Source: Marinilactibacillus sp. Marseille-P9653 (GTDB taxonomy: Bacteria > Bacillota > Bacilli > Lactobacillales > Carnobacteriaceae_A). From it: 64,000 nucleotides of DNA. Within the stretch, counting starts at the first letter, position 1, and the number at the start of each line of letters is the position of its first letter. The notes under the pieces are model-generated. The model ran no database searches. It had not been told where the DNA came from and worked only from the letters and a program-made list of their open reading frames with translations. A program made the translations under genes and the position numbers. Below are positions 32,196 to 41,588 of this stretch, piece by piece. Location: positions 1 to 64,000 of the forward strand of contig NZ_CAKAKH010000002.1 in NCBI RefSeq assembly GCF_916618885.1, written 5' to 3'.

Positions 32196-34172
32196 CTAAT
32201 ATTGTTCGAACCAATCAGTGATTGCATTCATTCTTTCAAGGCGTAGATTGGGTAGACCCATTCTCGAAAGTCCATGACTGGATTTGGGGAATGTGATCAG
32301 TTTTGTATCGACCTTATGTTTCTTCATCGCGATATACATTTGCTCTGCTTGTTCTTGTGGACATCTTAAGTCCTCTTCTCCATGGATAACAAGTAGCGGT
32401 GTTTTCACATTTTCAGAATACGCTAGAGGAGACATTTTCCAGAGTTCTTGCATCTCGCTGAGATCGTGTTGTAACTGAAATTCTACGAAATGAGGACCAA
32501 TGTCACTTGTTCCATAGAAACTGATCCAGTTAGAAATACAGCGTTGTGTAACGGCGGCCTTAAATCTATCCGTATGTCCAACAATCCAATTCGTCATGAA
32601 TCCACCATAACTACCACCTGCGACATATAATTTTTCTGTATCAATTTCTGGATGTTTATCTAAAACGTAGTCCGTTCCAAGCATCAAATCTTCATAGTCT
32701 TTGTTACCGTAATCTCCTAAGATTGAAGCAACAAAATCCTGACCATAGCCATTCCCTCCGCGTGGGTTTAGTAAAATGACACCATATCCTTGCGCAGATA
32801 ATTTCTGCATTTCATGAAAAAAGGTTTCTCCATAACAAACTTGCGGTCCACCATGAACATAAAGAATTGCCGGATGTTTTTCTTTTTTATCGACGGGTGG
32901 CATATACCATCCTTGAATATCCCAGTCGTCTGCTCCTTTATACCAGAACATCTCTGGTTCAACGATAGTATATTCAGAAACCACAGCCGCATTCGGGTCA
33001 TATAACTTTTCAATTGTACCATTTTTTAAATCCAGTAAGCCAACCTCACTTGGGATCGTTGCTGTCGAGTATGTTACAGCCACTCTATCTTGTTCATCTG
33101 TTAGCTCTCCACCAGTGAACTGAACTTTTTCATCGACAAGTTTCTCTAACTGCCCTTTACGATTCCCTTTATAAATTTGCAACTTTCCGTGTTCTGTTAC
33201 TGGGAAAAGATAGTGTTCATTATCTAGCCATTGCACCGGAAAGTCGGATACATTCTGCTGGAAATCTCCAATGATCGTATCGCCCACTTCCGCATCCAAG
33301 TTTTCAGTTAAACAGACAAGTGTTTGTTCGATTACATCGTAGCCATAAAGCTTTGCTTGTGATACAAATGCAAATTTAAAATCATTTCCTACTAAAAGAT
33401 AAAAATCTTCAGCCTCGTTTGCTGCAACAAACTGGAAACTGCCTTGGGGAATTTCTTTTGTAACGGTAGTTGTCTTCTTTGACTCAATAAAGTATTTATA
33501 GACACTACCACCATAAACCCATTCATCTTCTGGATCCAACTTGTCAGAAATCAACAGATAACTTTCATCTTTTGAGACATAGCTCAATCCAACTGGACGG
33601 TCTTTTTCCAAAATAAGCTGATCATTTTTAGTCGCGATATCTACCTTTTTGATCTGATAAGTGAGATCTACGGGATTGACACCTCTTCCATCCATTTTGT
33701 ATTGAAGGGTTGTAATCACTTTAGGCTCTGGGTGCTTTTGCTTGTCTTTCATCTCTTCAGTTTTATCAGAGTTTGAATCTTCTTTTGTTTTCTTTGAGGT
33801 CTGATAATAAACACTTGCACTATTGCTGGTCCATTCATATGAAAATACGCCATTTTTTTCTGAAGTTAATTGAGAAGCTGAACCTCCAGATAGTGAAATC
33901 AAGAAAATTTGAGTTTTCTTGTCTTCTGTATTATTTGAAAGATAGGCCAACCATTTACCATTAGGAGAAATACTGATTTCCACATTAGCAGATCCACTAT
34001 CTCCCCAGTGCGTTTTCTCTTCAGTCTTTTGATGTACACTATAAATAGAGGTACGGTATTCATTTGATTCTTCTTTCAGATCCGTTTCAACAAAAAAAAC
34101 ATGATCTTTCCACACTTTTGGTTGTGAAACAGTTTTTAAATCAAATAGACTTTCTGGTGTTAAAGTTTTCAA
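32196..34172 (-). CDS. S9 family prolyl oligopeptidase-like peptidase
   Basis: 658 aa, cytoplasmic (no signal peptide). An N-terminal beta-propeller (about 1-400; SPNGKWLAYLSN) gates a C-terminal alpha/beta hydrolase. The nucleophile Ser lies in GGSYGGFMTNW, with an Asp in GEEDLRCP and the His in KSSHGLS. It most resembles acylaminoacyl-peptidase/YuxL-type S9C enzymes that cleave short peptides. A TTG start has AGGAGG about 10 nt upstream. It is monocistronic. Confidence 0.92.
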   Translation of the reverse strand: MKTLTPESLFDLKTVSQPKVWKDHVFFVETDLKEESNEYRTSIYSVHQKTEEKTHWGDSGSANVEISISPNGKWLAYLSNNTEDKKTQIFLISLSGGSASQLTSEKNGVFSYEWTSNSASVYYQTSKKTKEDSNSDKTEEMKDKQKHPEPKVITTLQYKMDGRGVNPVDLTYQIKKVDIATKNDQLILEKDRPVGLSYVSKDESYLLISDKLDPEDEWVYGGSVYKYFIESKKTTTVTKEIPQGSFQFVAANEAEDFYLLVGNDFKFAFVSQAKLYGYDVIEQTLVCLTENLDAEVGDTIIGDFQQNVSDFPVQWLDNEHYLFPVTEHGKLQIYKGNRKGQLEKLVDEKVQFTGGELTDEQDRVAVTYSTATIPSEVGLLDLKNGTIEKLYDPNAAVVSEYTIVEPEMFWYKGADDWDIQGWYMPPVDKKEKHPAILYVHGGPQVCYGETFFHEMQKLSAQGYGVILLNPRGGNGYGQDFVASILGDYGNKDYEDLMLGTDYVLDKHPEIDTEKLYVAGGSYGGFMTNWIVGHTDRFKAAVTQRCISNWISFYGTSDIGPHFVEFQLQHDLSEMQELWKMSPLAYSENVKTPLLVIHGEEDLRCPQEQAEQMYIAMKKHKVDTKLITFPKSSHGLSRMGLPNLRLERMNAITDWFEQY

Positions 34173-34528
34173 AATCGAATCATCCTCCTTCTAAGCTTAC
34201 ATTAAAATATAACTATTTATTATAACTTGTGCTTATTACCGAACTTTTGAAAAATTTACACATTTAAAAAGGTCAGTAAAGTTGTAAATATAATATAAAT
34301 ACTTATTTATTCTAATATACAAATAAATAACTTAATACAATCTTGCCATTCTTACGTTAGATAGTCAATAGTATTTAATGATAATTATCTCATTTAATAT
34401 CTCACGTTTATTTTGATTTTTTTTATGTAAATTATTCTGATTTTTTAGGTATAATACTGTATTTATTTTCAGTTTGTGATATAATGAACTTGTAGAAAAT
34501 GGTTTAATTTTAAGAGGAGCGTGTTGAT
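34173..34528 (+). promoter_or_regulatory. ldh promoter region
   Basis: AT-rich, no ORF. The best ldh -10 is TATAAT at 34480-34485, directly preceded by TTGTGA (34474-34479). TTGTGATATAATGAACTTG looks like a degenerate Rex-type site over the -10, but the right half is poor. The -35 is unclear. Confidence 0.4.
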
Positions 34529-35503
34529 ATGAGTTCACTAAATGACAAACAAAAAATCATCTTAATTGGGGATGGCGCAGTAGGATCTAGTTATGCTTAC
34601 TCTCTGATCAACCAGAATATCGGGCAAGAACTAGGTATTATTGATGTTTATCGAGATAAAGCCGAAGGTGATGTGATGGATTTAAGTAGTGCTCTAGCTT
34701 TTACCGCACCTAAAAAATTATATGTAGCAGATTACGAGGACTGCTCAGACGCTGACTTAATCGTCTATACTGCTGGCGCAAATCAAAAACCTGGAGAAAC
34801 AAGACTTGATCTTACTGAAAAAAATCTACGCATAACTAAGAGCGTGGTTGATAGTGTTATGGCAAGTGGTTTTAACGGCATTTTCTTAGTTGCCACAAAC
34901 CCTGTAGACATTTTGACTTACGCCGTATATAAATGGTCTGGGCTACCTGCTAACCAAGTTATCGGCTCCGGTACTTCTTTAGATAGTGCTCGCTTCCGTC
35001 AAGCAATTGCCAATCTTTTAGACGTCGATGTACGAAACGTGCATGGTTATATTATTGGAGAACACGGCGACACTGAATTCCCTGTTTGGTCTCACGCTAA
35101 TGTGGCGGGTCTACAGATCAATGAATGGTTAGAACACAACCCTGATACGGATGAACAAGCACTAGTAGATATTTTCTTTTCTGTAAGAGATGCAGCTTAT
35201 ACAATCATAGAGAAAAAAGGCGCTACTTTTTATGGTATCGGTGTTTCTCTAGCAAGAATCACTCGAGCGATCTTAAATAATGAACATGCTGTTCTTCCGT
35301 TATCAGTTTATCTGGAAGGTCAGTATGGAGAAAATGATATTTACCTTGGTACACCTGCCATAATCAACCGTAGTGGAATCAAAAATATTATTGAAATTCC
35401 GTTAAATGATTCTGAAAAAGAGAAAATGAAACATTCAGCCCAAACAATTAGAGAGCATTTGGATGAAGTCATCAAAAAAAGTCCTGATTTAGCTTTCGAA
35501 TAA
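34529..35503 (+). CDS. ldh: L-lactate dehydrogenase
   Basis: 324 aa. It reduces pyruvate to L-lactate and regenerates NAD+. The NAD motif is [13 protein letters not shown]. The substrate Arg lies in the loop [11 protein letters not shown], and the catalytic His is in [21 protein letters not shown] precedes the ATG. It faces the convergent EET gene dmkB and has its own terminator. It offers an NADH sink alternative to the neighbouring Ndh2 route. Confidence 0.97.
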   Translation: MSSLNDKQKIILIGDGAVGSSYAYSLINQNIGQELGIIDVYRDKAEGDVMDLSSALAFTAPKKLYVADYEDCSDADLIVYTAGANQKPGETRLDLTEKNLRITKSVVDSVMASGFNGIFLVATNPVDILTYAVYKWSGLPANQVIGSGTSLDSARFRQAIANLLDVDVRNVHGYIIGEHGDTEFPVWSHANVAGLQINEWLEHNPDTDEQALVDIFFSVRDAAYTIIEKKGATFYGIGVSLARITRAILNNEHAVLPLSVYLEGQYGENDIYLGTPAIINRSGIKNIIEIPLNDSEKEKMKHSAQTIREHLDEVIKKSPDLAFE

Positions 35504-35512
35504 TCAACTTTT

Positions 35513-35542
35513 AGCATGAGTCTATACAGATTCATGCTTTTT
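35513..35542 (+). terminator. Terminator of ldh
   Basis: AGCATGA/TCATGCT hairpin followed by T5. Confidence 0.8.
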
Positions 35543-35607
35543 ATTACGCTTAAAAAAACTGTAATCTATCGTTTAATCGTTTTTATAGATGATGATTATC
35601 GACGGTT

Positions 35608-35649
35608 AAAAAAGATCATTCGGATAAGAAATACCCGAATGATCTTTTT
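35608..35649 (-). terminator. Terminator at the end of dmkB
   Basis: A perfect 15-bp stem (AAAAAGATCATTCGG and complement) overlaps the dmkB stop by 2 nt. It is nearly symmetrical and may stop transcription from both sides. Confidence 0.85.
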
Positions 35650-36628
35650 AGATTTTTCTGCTGAGTAATTGTTTAGTCAGTTGATAAATAATCTCTTTCT
35701 CTTTTGTATCTGGTAAAGACATGATTTTTTTCAATGATTTTTCAGTATATTTTTCTGCTAGTCGTTTCGCTTCAGATATTCCATCCGATTCAATAACTAG
35801 CTGACGTATTTTTTCTGTATCTTCTTCTGTCATCTGTTGTTTCTTATCTAATAATGGAAGAAAAGCACTACGATTTTTTCGCATTGCAAAAATTAGTGGT
35901 GCAGTATAAATGCCTTGTCTAACATCTTCCAGAACCGGCTTACCAAAATCCTCTGATGATATTGTATAATCCAAAATATCATCCAATATCTGAAATGCCA
36001 TCCCCGCATGACTTCCTATATGATAAGCAATCCTAGCTCTCTTTTCTGGTAGTCCACCTTCAAGTGCTCCCGCATAGCACGATAAAGCAAATAACTGTGC
36101 TGTTTTCCCAGATATTTGAGTGAGATATTGTCGGATCGTTATGTGCGTATGATAATACAGCCTCATCTGATCCAGTTCACCCGTTAAAATCCGTTCCATT
36201 CCTTTTGTGTTGATTTCAAACTGCTGATTACTTTGTACGTATTGTGCAAGTAATCGAAAAGAGACCGTAAACAAGTAATCTCCTGCGTAAACAGCAGCAT
36301 CTTTCCCGTAACGAGATTGGATTGTTTCCTGACCCCTTCTTTTCGGTGAGTCATCTATGATGTCATCATGGATCAGCGTGGCTGTATGAAGCAGTTCGAT
36401 TGAAGCAGCTACTGCTTGCGCTCTTTTTGCATCATGTTCTGATCCGAATGTCGAAAAAAGAAGAGTATACGCTGGTCTGAGCATTTTCCCGCCTCTATTA
36501 AAAACATCCTTTAAAACTATTTCTACCTCTTTGTTACGCATCTGAATCGATTGTTCGATGAGTTTGGTTACTTCTTTGAGCTCCATCGCTAATTCAGGAT
36601 ACGGTTCCCATATCGAATGTAGTTTCAT
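35648..36628 (-). CDS. dmkB: Polyprenyl diphosphate synthase (DmkB-like)
   Basis: 326-aa trans-isoprenyl diphosphate synthase, supplying the prenyl tail of (demethyl)menaquinone. First Asp-rich motif HDDIIDDSPKRRG and second FQILDDILDY; GGKMLRP near residue 46. AAGGAG precedes the ATG. Downstream of ndh2 on the same strand, it matches the DmkB gene of the Listeria-type EET locus. Sequence alone cannot separate it from HepT/IspB, so the name rests on context. Confidence 0.82.
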   Translation of the reverse strand: MKLHSIWEPYPELAMELKEVTKLIEQSIQMRNKEVEIVLKDVFNRGGKMLRPAYTLLFSTFGSEHDAKRAQAVAASIELLHTATLIHDDIIDDSPKRRGQETIQSRYGKDAAVYAGDYLFTVSFRLLAQYVQSNQQFEINTKGMERILTGELDQMRLYYHTHITIRQYLTQISGKTAQLFALSCYAGALEGGLPEKRARIAYHIGSHAGMAFQILDDILDYTISSEDFGKPVLEDVRQGIYTAPLIFAMRKNRSAFLPLLDKKQQMTEEDTEKIRQLVIESDGISEAKRLAEKYTEKSLKKIMSLPDTKEKEIIYQLTKQLLSRKI

Positions 36629-36719
36629 TGGTATCTCCTTTTAATCACATAAATTTAAAGAAAAAAAGCGAAAGCGAGCTACTTCCCCGCCTCCACTCTT
36701 TCTTTTTTCTATTTAATTC

Positions 36720-38561
36720 CTAGTTGTGTATAGAAGTACTTTTTCCGTACCAGAAGGTCCCGGCTTTCTTTTGAATCCAAGGAATCACATAATAGTCTAG
36801 ACCGAAAGCTCGACCTGCCCCATTCATTAATGCAATGGCTACAAAGATAAACCAAATGTTTACCCAGTAGAACATTCCTGAGAGTGTAAATGATAAAACC
36901 AAGCCAATGGTTGCTGCGCTCGTTAACCAAGTGAATAAGCCAAAAATCAGAGCCAAAGCAATTGCGATTTCAACACATGTCATAAATTTCTGGAAGAATA
37001 GAGCCATTTCTGTATTAGGTATCATAATTTTCATTATACTCTCGAACCAGCCAGGTGCTTGATCTAAAATCATCATTGGTTGTTCTCCATACGCATAGCT
37101 TAGACCAAATATCGGTTTCGCAACCTCTTCAACAGCTTCTGAAGCTCCAGAAGTCGGATCTTGAAGCCATGAGAACGGTAGCAGCACCTGATCTTTAAAC
37201 CAACTTTCGGCCCCTAATATACCGAACGCTTTCTTCAAACCTTCTACTAACCACATGCTACCATAAAATACCCTTAGAGGTACACTCCATAAAACATTAC
37301 CGTATCTAGAAAGATGTCCACGGAAAATATTTCGACTGTTTTTGATATGGAAAAATTCATGAAAAATATATTGCGTCATATAATAGCCCGACCGAATATC
37401 AAAGAAATATTTCAAATTTACAATATGTTTCATCAAGATCGCAAGAAATCCGCTTAAATGTATTTTATCAAATAGATAGGCTACACCATAGGTTGACCCT
37501 ACTGATACCAACGTACCTTGATAATTTGATTCATGTGGATGTTTTTCTCCACCATCTATTTTAGCTACAATATTTTTTGCTGCTGTGTGTCCTGTTTGTT
37601 CCGCTGCTTGAACAATCTGTGGCGTAGGTTTTCCGTTTTCTTCATAGTAAACCAAGTCTCCAATGACATAAACGTCTTCTAGATCTTTCGCTTCCATATA
37701 CTCATTCGCAATTAATCTTCCGGCACGAGCTTTTTCAGTTCCGAAATCTTCTATATCTGAATTTGCTTTTACACCGGCTGCCCAGATGAGTGTATGTGTC
37801 GCTAGTACTTCATCTGTTTTCAGTTCAACTGAATGTGCCGTAACATTTACAACTGGTGCTTCCGTTAATATGCGTACTTTCTTTTTGCGTAAGTATTTTT
37901 CTACTTTACTAGAAGAAACTTTAGGAATCGTACTCAGTATTTCTGGAAGTGCTTCAACAACTATCAATTCAATTTCACTCGCATCAATATGATATTTTTC
38001 TGCAAGGACAGGTTTCCAATCAACCAATTCCCCAATCATTTCAATCCCTGTTAAACCAGAACCGCAAACAACGAATCTAAGCATTGCTGCTCTTTTTTCT
38101 AAATCGCGCTCTCTAGCAGCTAGAGCAACAGTATCCTCTATATGATGTCTGATACGAACCGCGTCTTCCCATGACCATAGTGTAAAGCCATTTTCTTTAA
38201 CTCCAGGGGTGCCAAAATCATTCGCTTCTCCCCCCATACCGAGTATAAGATAATCATATTTGTATTGACCATTTTCTGTGACCACTGTTTTGTCATCATG
38301 ATTAAGTTCAATAACAGTATCCGTAATCAATTGAACGTTTTTCCTTCTAGAGAATAAGCGTTGCAAATCATACTGGATAGCATCTGGTTCAACTCTTCCC
38401 CCAGCGACCTCGTGTAGTTCTGTCATATAAGTATGGTATGGATGACGATCAATCAAAGTGATTCCTACTTGATTATTTTTCTTCAATTTCTTTGAAAGTA
38501 GTTTTGCAGCAGATACACCCGCAAAACCGCCTCCAACAACAACAATATTAATCTGTGGCAT
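36720..38561 (-). CDS. ndh2: Type II NADH dehydrogenase with membrane extension (Ndh2, EET)
   Basis: 613 aa. The N-terminal two-thirds are a classic NDH-2: FAD motif VVVGGGFAGVSAAK, NAD motif VVCGSGLTGIEMIGE, and FAD motif DVYVIGD. An extra region of about 200 residues with four hydrophobic segments (DoxX-like) follows. This extension separates EET-type Ndh2 of Listeria and Lactobacillaceae from respiratory Ndh. It would pass NADH electrons to demethylmenaquinone. AAGGAG precedes the ATG. It is divergent from pplA, with Rex-like boxes in the leader. Confidence 0.93.
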   Translation of the reverse strand: MPQINIVVVGGGFAGVSAAKLLSKKLKKNNQVGITLIDRHPYHTYMTELHEVAGGRVEPDAIQYDLQRLFSRRKNVQLITDTVIELNHDDKTVVTENGQYKYDYLILGMGGEANDFGTPGVKENGFTLWSWEDAVRIRHHIEDTVALAARERDLEKRAAMLRFVVCGSGLTGIEMIGELVDWKPVLAEKYHIDASEIELIVVEALPEILSTIPKVSSSKVEKYLRKKKVRILTEAPVVNVTAHSVELKTDEVLATHTLIWAAGVKANSDIEDFGTEKARAGRLIANEYMEAKDLEDVYVIGDLVYYEENGKPTPQIVQAAEQTGHTAAKNIVAKIDGGEKHPHESNYQGTLVSVGSTYGVAYLFDKIHLSGFLAILMKHIVNLKYFFDIRSGYYMTQYIFHEFFHIKNSRNIFRGHLSRYGNVLWSVPLRVFYGSMWLVEGLKKAFGILGAESWFKDQVLLPFSWLQDPTSGASEAVEEVAKPIFGLSYAYGEQPMMILDQAPGWFESIMKIMIPNTEMALFFQKFMTCVEIAIALALIFGLFTWLTSAATIGLVLSFTLSGMFYWVNIWFIFVAIALMNGAGRAFGLDYYVIPWIQKKAGTFWYGKSTSIHN

Positions 38562-38591
38562 AATGGTATACTCCTTTTAAAGACTTATTTA

Positions 38592-38632
38592 TTGTGAATA
38601 ATTTTCAATAAAAATTGAGAAATTTTTCACAA
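38592..38632 (-). promoter_or_regulatory. Tandem Rex-like boxes in ndh2 leader
   Basis: Minus strand 38632-38615 reads TTGTGAAAAATTTCTCAA, matching Rex consensus TTGTGAA-N4-TTCACAA at 13 of 14 conserved positions. A second, weaker site follows at 38592-38610 (plus-strand TTGTGAATAATTTTCAATA). Both lie between the ndh2 -10 and start codon, where a bound repressor would block elongation. Confidence 0.65.
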
Positions 38633-38648
38633 TTTAATTCACGTGTTC

Positions 38649-38677
38649 ATTATAACGAATGCGAGATGTTTTGTCTA
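38649..38677 (-). promoter_or_regulatory. ndh2 promoter
   Basis: TAGACA (38672-38677) and TATAAT (38649-38654) on the minus strand with a 17-bp spacer. Confidence 0.75.
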
Positions 38678-38775
38678 TAGAATCTTTATTCTCTTTTCAA
38701 AAACAGTATAAAACCTACATTTACAGGAAATTTAGCGTCTTTTCACAAGACAAGAAAGTAATTATAAAAAAATCT

Positions 38776-38815
38776 TTGTGAATGTATAGACAAATAAATA
38801 TTAATGTTGTATACT
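38776..38815 (+). promoter_or_regulatory. pplA promoter with overlapping Rex-like site
   Basis: TAGACA (38787-38792), 17-bp spacer, TATACT (38810-38815). TTGTGAATGTATAGACAA (38776-38793) matches 12 of 14 conserved Rex positions and covers the -35. Confidence 0.6.
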
Positions 38816-38882
38816 ACGCTTGTTAAATACTTATCAAGAGAATTCTTCTTTTGATTATCATACTTATTATGGAGGGAATACC

Positions 38883-39380
38883 ATGTTTATCAAAAAAGGC
38901 ATCATATTCGCAACAACATTATTTGCTTCAACCATCGTATTAACAGCTTGTGGAAATTCAGATGATTCAGCATCTAGCGCTAACGAAGGCACATCAGAAG
39001 AATCCACTTCTGCTGAACTACAAGATGGCACTTATTCTTTAGAGGAAGAAAACTTTGATGAAAATGGCTGGCGCGTTTTGTTTGATCTAACTGTCAGTGA
39101 TGGCAAAATCACAAAATCAGATTATGATTATGAAGATGCAGATGGAAATTTGAAATCTGAAAATGAAGAGTATCAGAAAAATATGTCTGAAAAGGTTGGT
39201 GTTGGTCCAGCTGATTATATTCCTCAATTAAACGGAGAATTGGAAGAGAAACAAGATCCATCAGAGGTCGATGCTGTATCTGGTGCAACACATTCTTCCG
39301 AAAGCTTTATCAAGTATGCCAACCAATTAGTTGATGCTGCTAAAGAAGGCAATACAGATACTATTGAAGTGAGCAACTAA
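38883..39380 (+). CDS. pplA: FMN-binding domain lipoprotein (PplA-like)
   Basis: 165 aa from the ATG at 38883 with GGAGGG upstream; an in-frame extension to 38820 overlaps the promoter. Signal peptide with lipobox LTAC (Cys23), then a Ser/Glu-rich spacer, then one FMN-binding domain (about 47-150). Thr136 in DAVSGAT is the expected covalent FMN attachment site for an ApbE-type transferase. It would carry electrons outside the membrane to acceptors such as ferric iron. Listeria PplA has two such domains; this has one. The adjacent fmnB supports the assignment. Confidence 0.88.
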   Translation: MFIKKGIIFATTLFASTIVLTACGNSDDSASSANEGTSEESTSAELQDGTYSLEEENFDENGWRVLFDLTVSDGKITKSDYDYEDADGNLKSENEEYQKNMSEKVGVGPADYIPQLNGELEEKQDPSEVDAVSGATHSSESFIKYANQLVDAAKEGNTDTIEVSN

Positions 39381-39436
39381 TCTAGGTCTTTCATCCCCTA
39401 TTATTTTGAATTATAATAGGTAAAGAACCTTACGAT

Positions 39437-39472
39437 AAGCAGACCTTGGATAATCGTCTAAGGTCTGCTTTT
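39437..39472 (+). terminator. Terminator between pplA and fmnB
   Basis: A perfect 11-bp stem AAGCAGACCTT/AAGGTCTGCTT followed by TTTTG. Partial read-through would make pplA more abundant than fmnB-dmkA. Confidence 0.75.
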
Positions 39473-39507
39473 GTATTCAGTTTTACTTTTAAAGGAGTTC
39501 ATATAAA

Positions 39508-40587
39508 ATGAAAAAAACTAAGGGGTACCATATTTTTTTACTTTTGTGTTTCCTATTATTATTTGTATCAGGTTGCGGTCCATTTACTTCTTCCGATAAC
39601 CGAGATCTGGCAGCTACACCTTATGAAGAAACGGAATTTTTAATGGGAACCGTTGTAAGGATAGCTATTTATAATAAAGATTCAGAGGCTGTTTTAGATA
39701 CCGCTTTTGATCGTATTAAAGAACTTGCAGGATTTATTACAACTGAAGAAGATGGAGAACATTCTTTGATTTCTAAAATTAATGAGCAAGCCGGTAAAGA
39801 ACCAGTTGCCATATCAGACGATCTTTACGAGCTCATTAAGTCATCTGTAACTTATAGCGAAGAAACAAATGGGAGCTTTGATCTAACGATTGGTCCTCTT
39901 ACAAACTTGTGGAGAATTGGTTACCCTGAAGCCCGATTACCTGATCAAACTGAAATTGATCAAGCCTTGGCGCTCGTTGATTATAATAAGGTTGTCCTTA
40001 ATGATCAGGATCAGACTGTTTTTTTAAAAGACCCTGATATGCGACTGGATCTCGGCGCTATCGCAAAAGGATTTATTACTGATGAAATTGTCCAAGTGCT
40101 AAAAGAAAACGATGTAAACACGGCTATAATCGATTTAGGAGGAAACCTGTTCGTAATGGGCAACAGCCCAAGAGATGAGCAAGCCGAGTGGCAAGTAGGT
40201 ATTCAAGATCCTTTTGAAGACCGTGGAACGATTCTTGGTTCTTTGCCGGCCAGTGACGAGTCCATTGTGACATCTGGCGTCTATGAACGTTTCCTAGAAG
40301 TTGATGGCAAACAATATGCCCATTTAATGAATCCTGAAACAGGTTATCCTTTTGACAATGAACTAGCTGGAGTCAGTGTTGTTACAAAAGAATCCATTGA
40401 TGGAGATGGATTATCTACTTCTCTTTTTTCAAAAGGATTAGATAAGGGACTGGATTTTGTTAATCAGTTAGATGGTGTAGATGCTATTTTTATCACTAAA
40501 GATAAAGATGTTTATGTATCTGATGGATTAAAAGACTTTGATCTTACCAATGATGCGTTTACTCTAATGAATGGAGATGACCAATGA
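39508..40587 (+). CDS. fmnB: FAD:protein FMN transferase (ApbE family, FmnB)
   Basis: 359-aa lipoprotein (lipobox VSGC, Cys23). ApbE domain with EETEFLMGTVVRIAIY near the start, LDLGAIAKGFITDEI, and IIDLGGNLFVMG. It attaches FMN covalently to Thr of target proteins such as the adjacent PplA, outside the membrane, using FAD. AAAGGAG precedes the ATG. It overlaps dmkA (ATGA). Confidence 0.93.
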   Translation: MKKTKGYHIFLLLCFLLLFVSGCGPFTSSDNRDLAATPYEETEFLMGTVVRIAIYNKDSEAVLDTAFDRIKELAGFITTEEDGEHSLISKINEQAGKEPVAISDDLYELIKSSVTYSEETNGSFDLTIGPLTNLWRIGYPEARLPDQTEIDQALALVDYNKVVLNDQDQTVFLKDPDMRLDLGAIAKGFITDEIVQVLKENDVNTAIIDLGGNLFVMGNSPRDEQAEWQVGIQDPFEDRGTILGSLPASDESIVTSGVYERFLEVDGKQYAHLMNPETGYPFDNELAGVSVVTKESIDGDGLSTSLFSKGLDKGLDFVNQLDGVDAIFITKDKDVYVSDGLKDFDLTNDAFTLMNGDDQ

Positions 40588-41522
40588 CAGCTAGAAATTT
40601 TTTTGATTTAGTAGAAATTAAGACTAAATTGGCTAGTTTATTCCCATTCTTGATTGGCACGTTATTTACAGTTTATTATTTTCATATGTTTGATTTTGTT
40701 AATACACTGATTTTTTTCTGTTCCATGCTGATCTTCGATATGACGACAACGGCTATAAATAATCTAATGGATTATCAGAAAGCTGAGGCTGATGGATATA
40801 AACAAGAAGTCAACATCATCGGCCAAGCTCGAATCTCAGAAAAACTCGTTATTACCTTAATCTTTACCATGCTTGCATCTGCATCTTTACTAGGTATTCT
40901 ACTTGTTTTTAGAACCAGCATCTTATTGTTATTTATGGGCGGCTTATGTTTTTTGATTGGTATTTTCTATACTTTTGGTCCTGTCCCTATTTCTAGAATG
41001 CCTTTAGGTGAAGCTGTTTCTGGTATGACAATGGGATTTGGTATTTTTTTCCTTTCTGTATTTGTCAATACAGAAAGTGGAGTATTACTGGACTTGATTT
41101 ACCAGTTTCCTGATTTTAATGTTACAGGAAATAGCTTGTTGTTGATTATACTATTATTCGTTTCACTGCCTCTCGTTTTCTTGATTGCGAATATTATGTT
41201 GGCGAACAATTTATGTGACCTTGAACAAGACATTTCAAATCACCGCTACACTCTTCCGTATTATATTGGCAAAAAAAGAGGCATTCAGTTATTTAATATA
41301 CTGATGTATACTAGTTATATTGTCGTTGTAGTTGCCGTTTTGTCTACTTTATTGCACCCTATTCTATTAGTGATACTATTAACCTTGTTTCCTATCAGAA
41401 AAAATCTGCAGCAGTTTAATCAAGCTCAGATCAAAGAAAAGACATTTGTTATCGCGATCAAGAATCTTGTCCTATTCTGTGGAACGGAAACTATTTTACT
41501 CGCTATCAGTTTATTTTTATAA
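40584..41522 (+). CDS. dmkA: UbiA-family prenyltransferase (DmkA)
   Basis: 312-aa membrane protein with about eight or nine hydrophobic segments. The two Asp-rich motifs are NNLMDYQKAEADGYKQE and NNLCDLEQDISNHRYTLP. It would join a prenyl diphosphate (from DmkB) to 1,4-dihydroxy-2-naphthoate, giving the demethylmenaquinone used by Ndh2. It is homologous to MenA; the EET name is from context. The start overlaps the fmnB stop by 4 nt (ATGA), so the two are coupled. Confidence 0.88.
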   Translation: MTARNFFDLVEIKTKLASLFPFLIGTLFTVYYFHMFDFVNTLIFFCSMLIFDMTTTAINNLMDYQKAEADGYKQEVNIIGQARISEKLVITLIFTMLASASLLGILLVFRTSILLLFMGGLCFLIGIFYTFGPVPISRMPLGEAVSGMTMGFGIFFLSVFVNTESGVLLDLIYQFPDFNVTGNSLLLIILLFVSLPLVFLIANIMLANNLCDLEQDISNHRYTLPYYIGKKRGIQLFNILMYTSYIVVVVAVLSTLLHPILLVILLTLFPIRKNLQQFNQAQIKEKTFVIAIKNLVLFCGTETILLAISLFL

Positions 41523-41533
41523 TGACATAGCAC

Positions 41534-41571
41534 AAAAAGAAGCTAACAGTAATACTGTCAGCTTCTTTTTT
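41534..41571. terminator. Bidirectional terminator dmkA / eetA
   Basis: AAAAAGAAGCT...AGCTTCTTTTT hairpin between the convergent genes. Confidence 0.9.
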
Positions 41572-41588
41572 AACACTCCTGTTTATAT

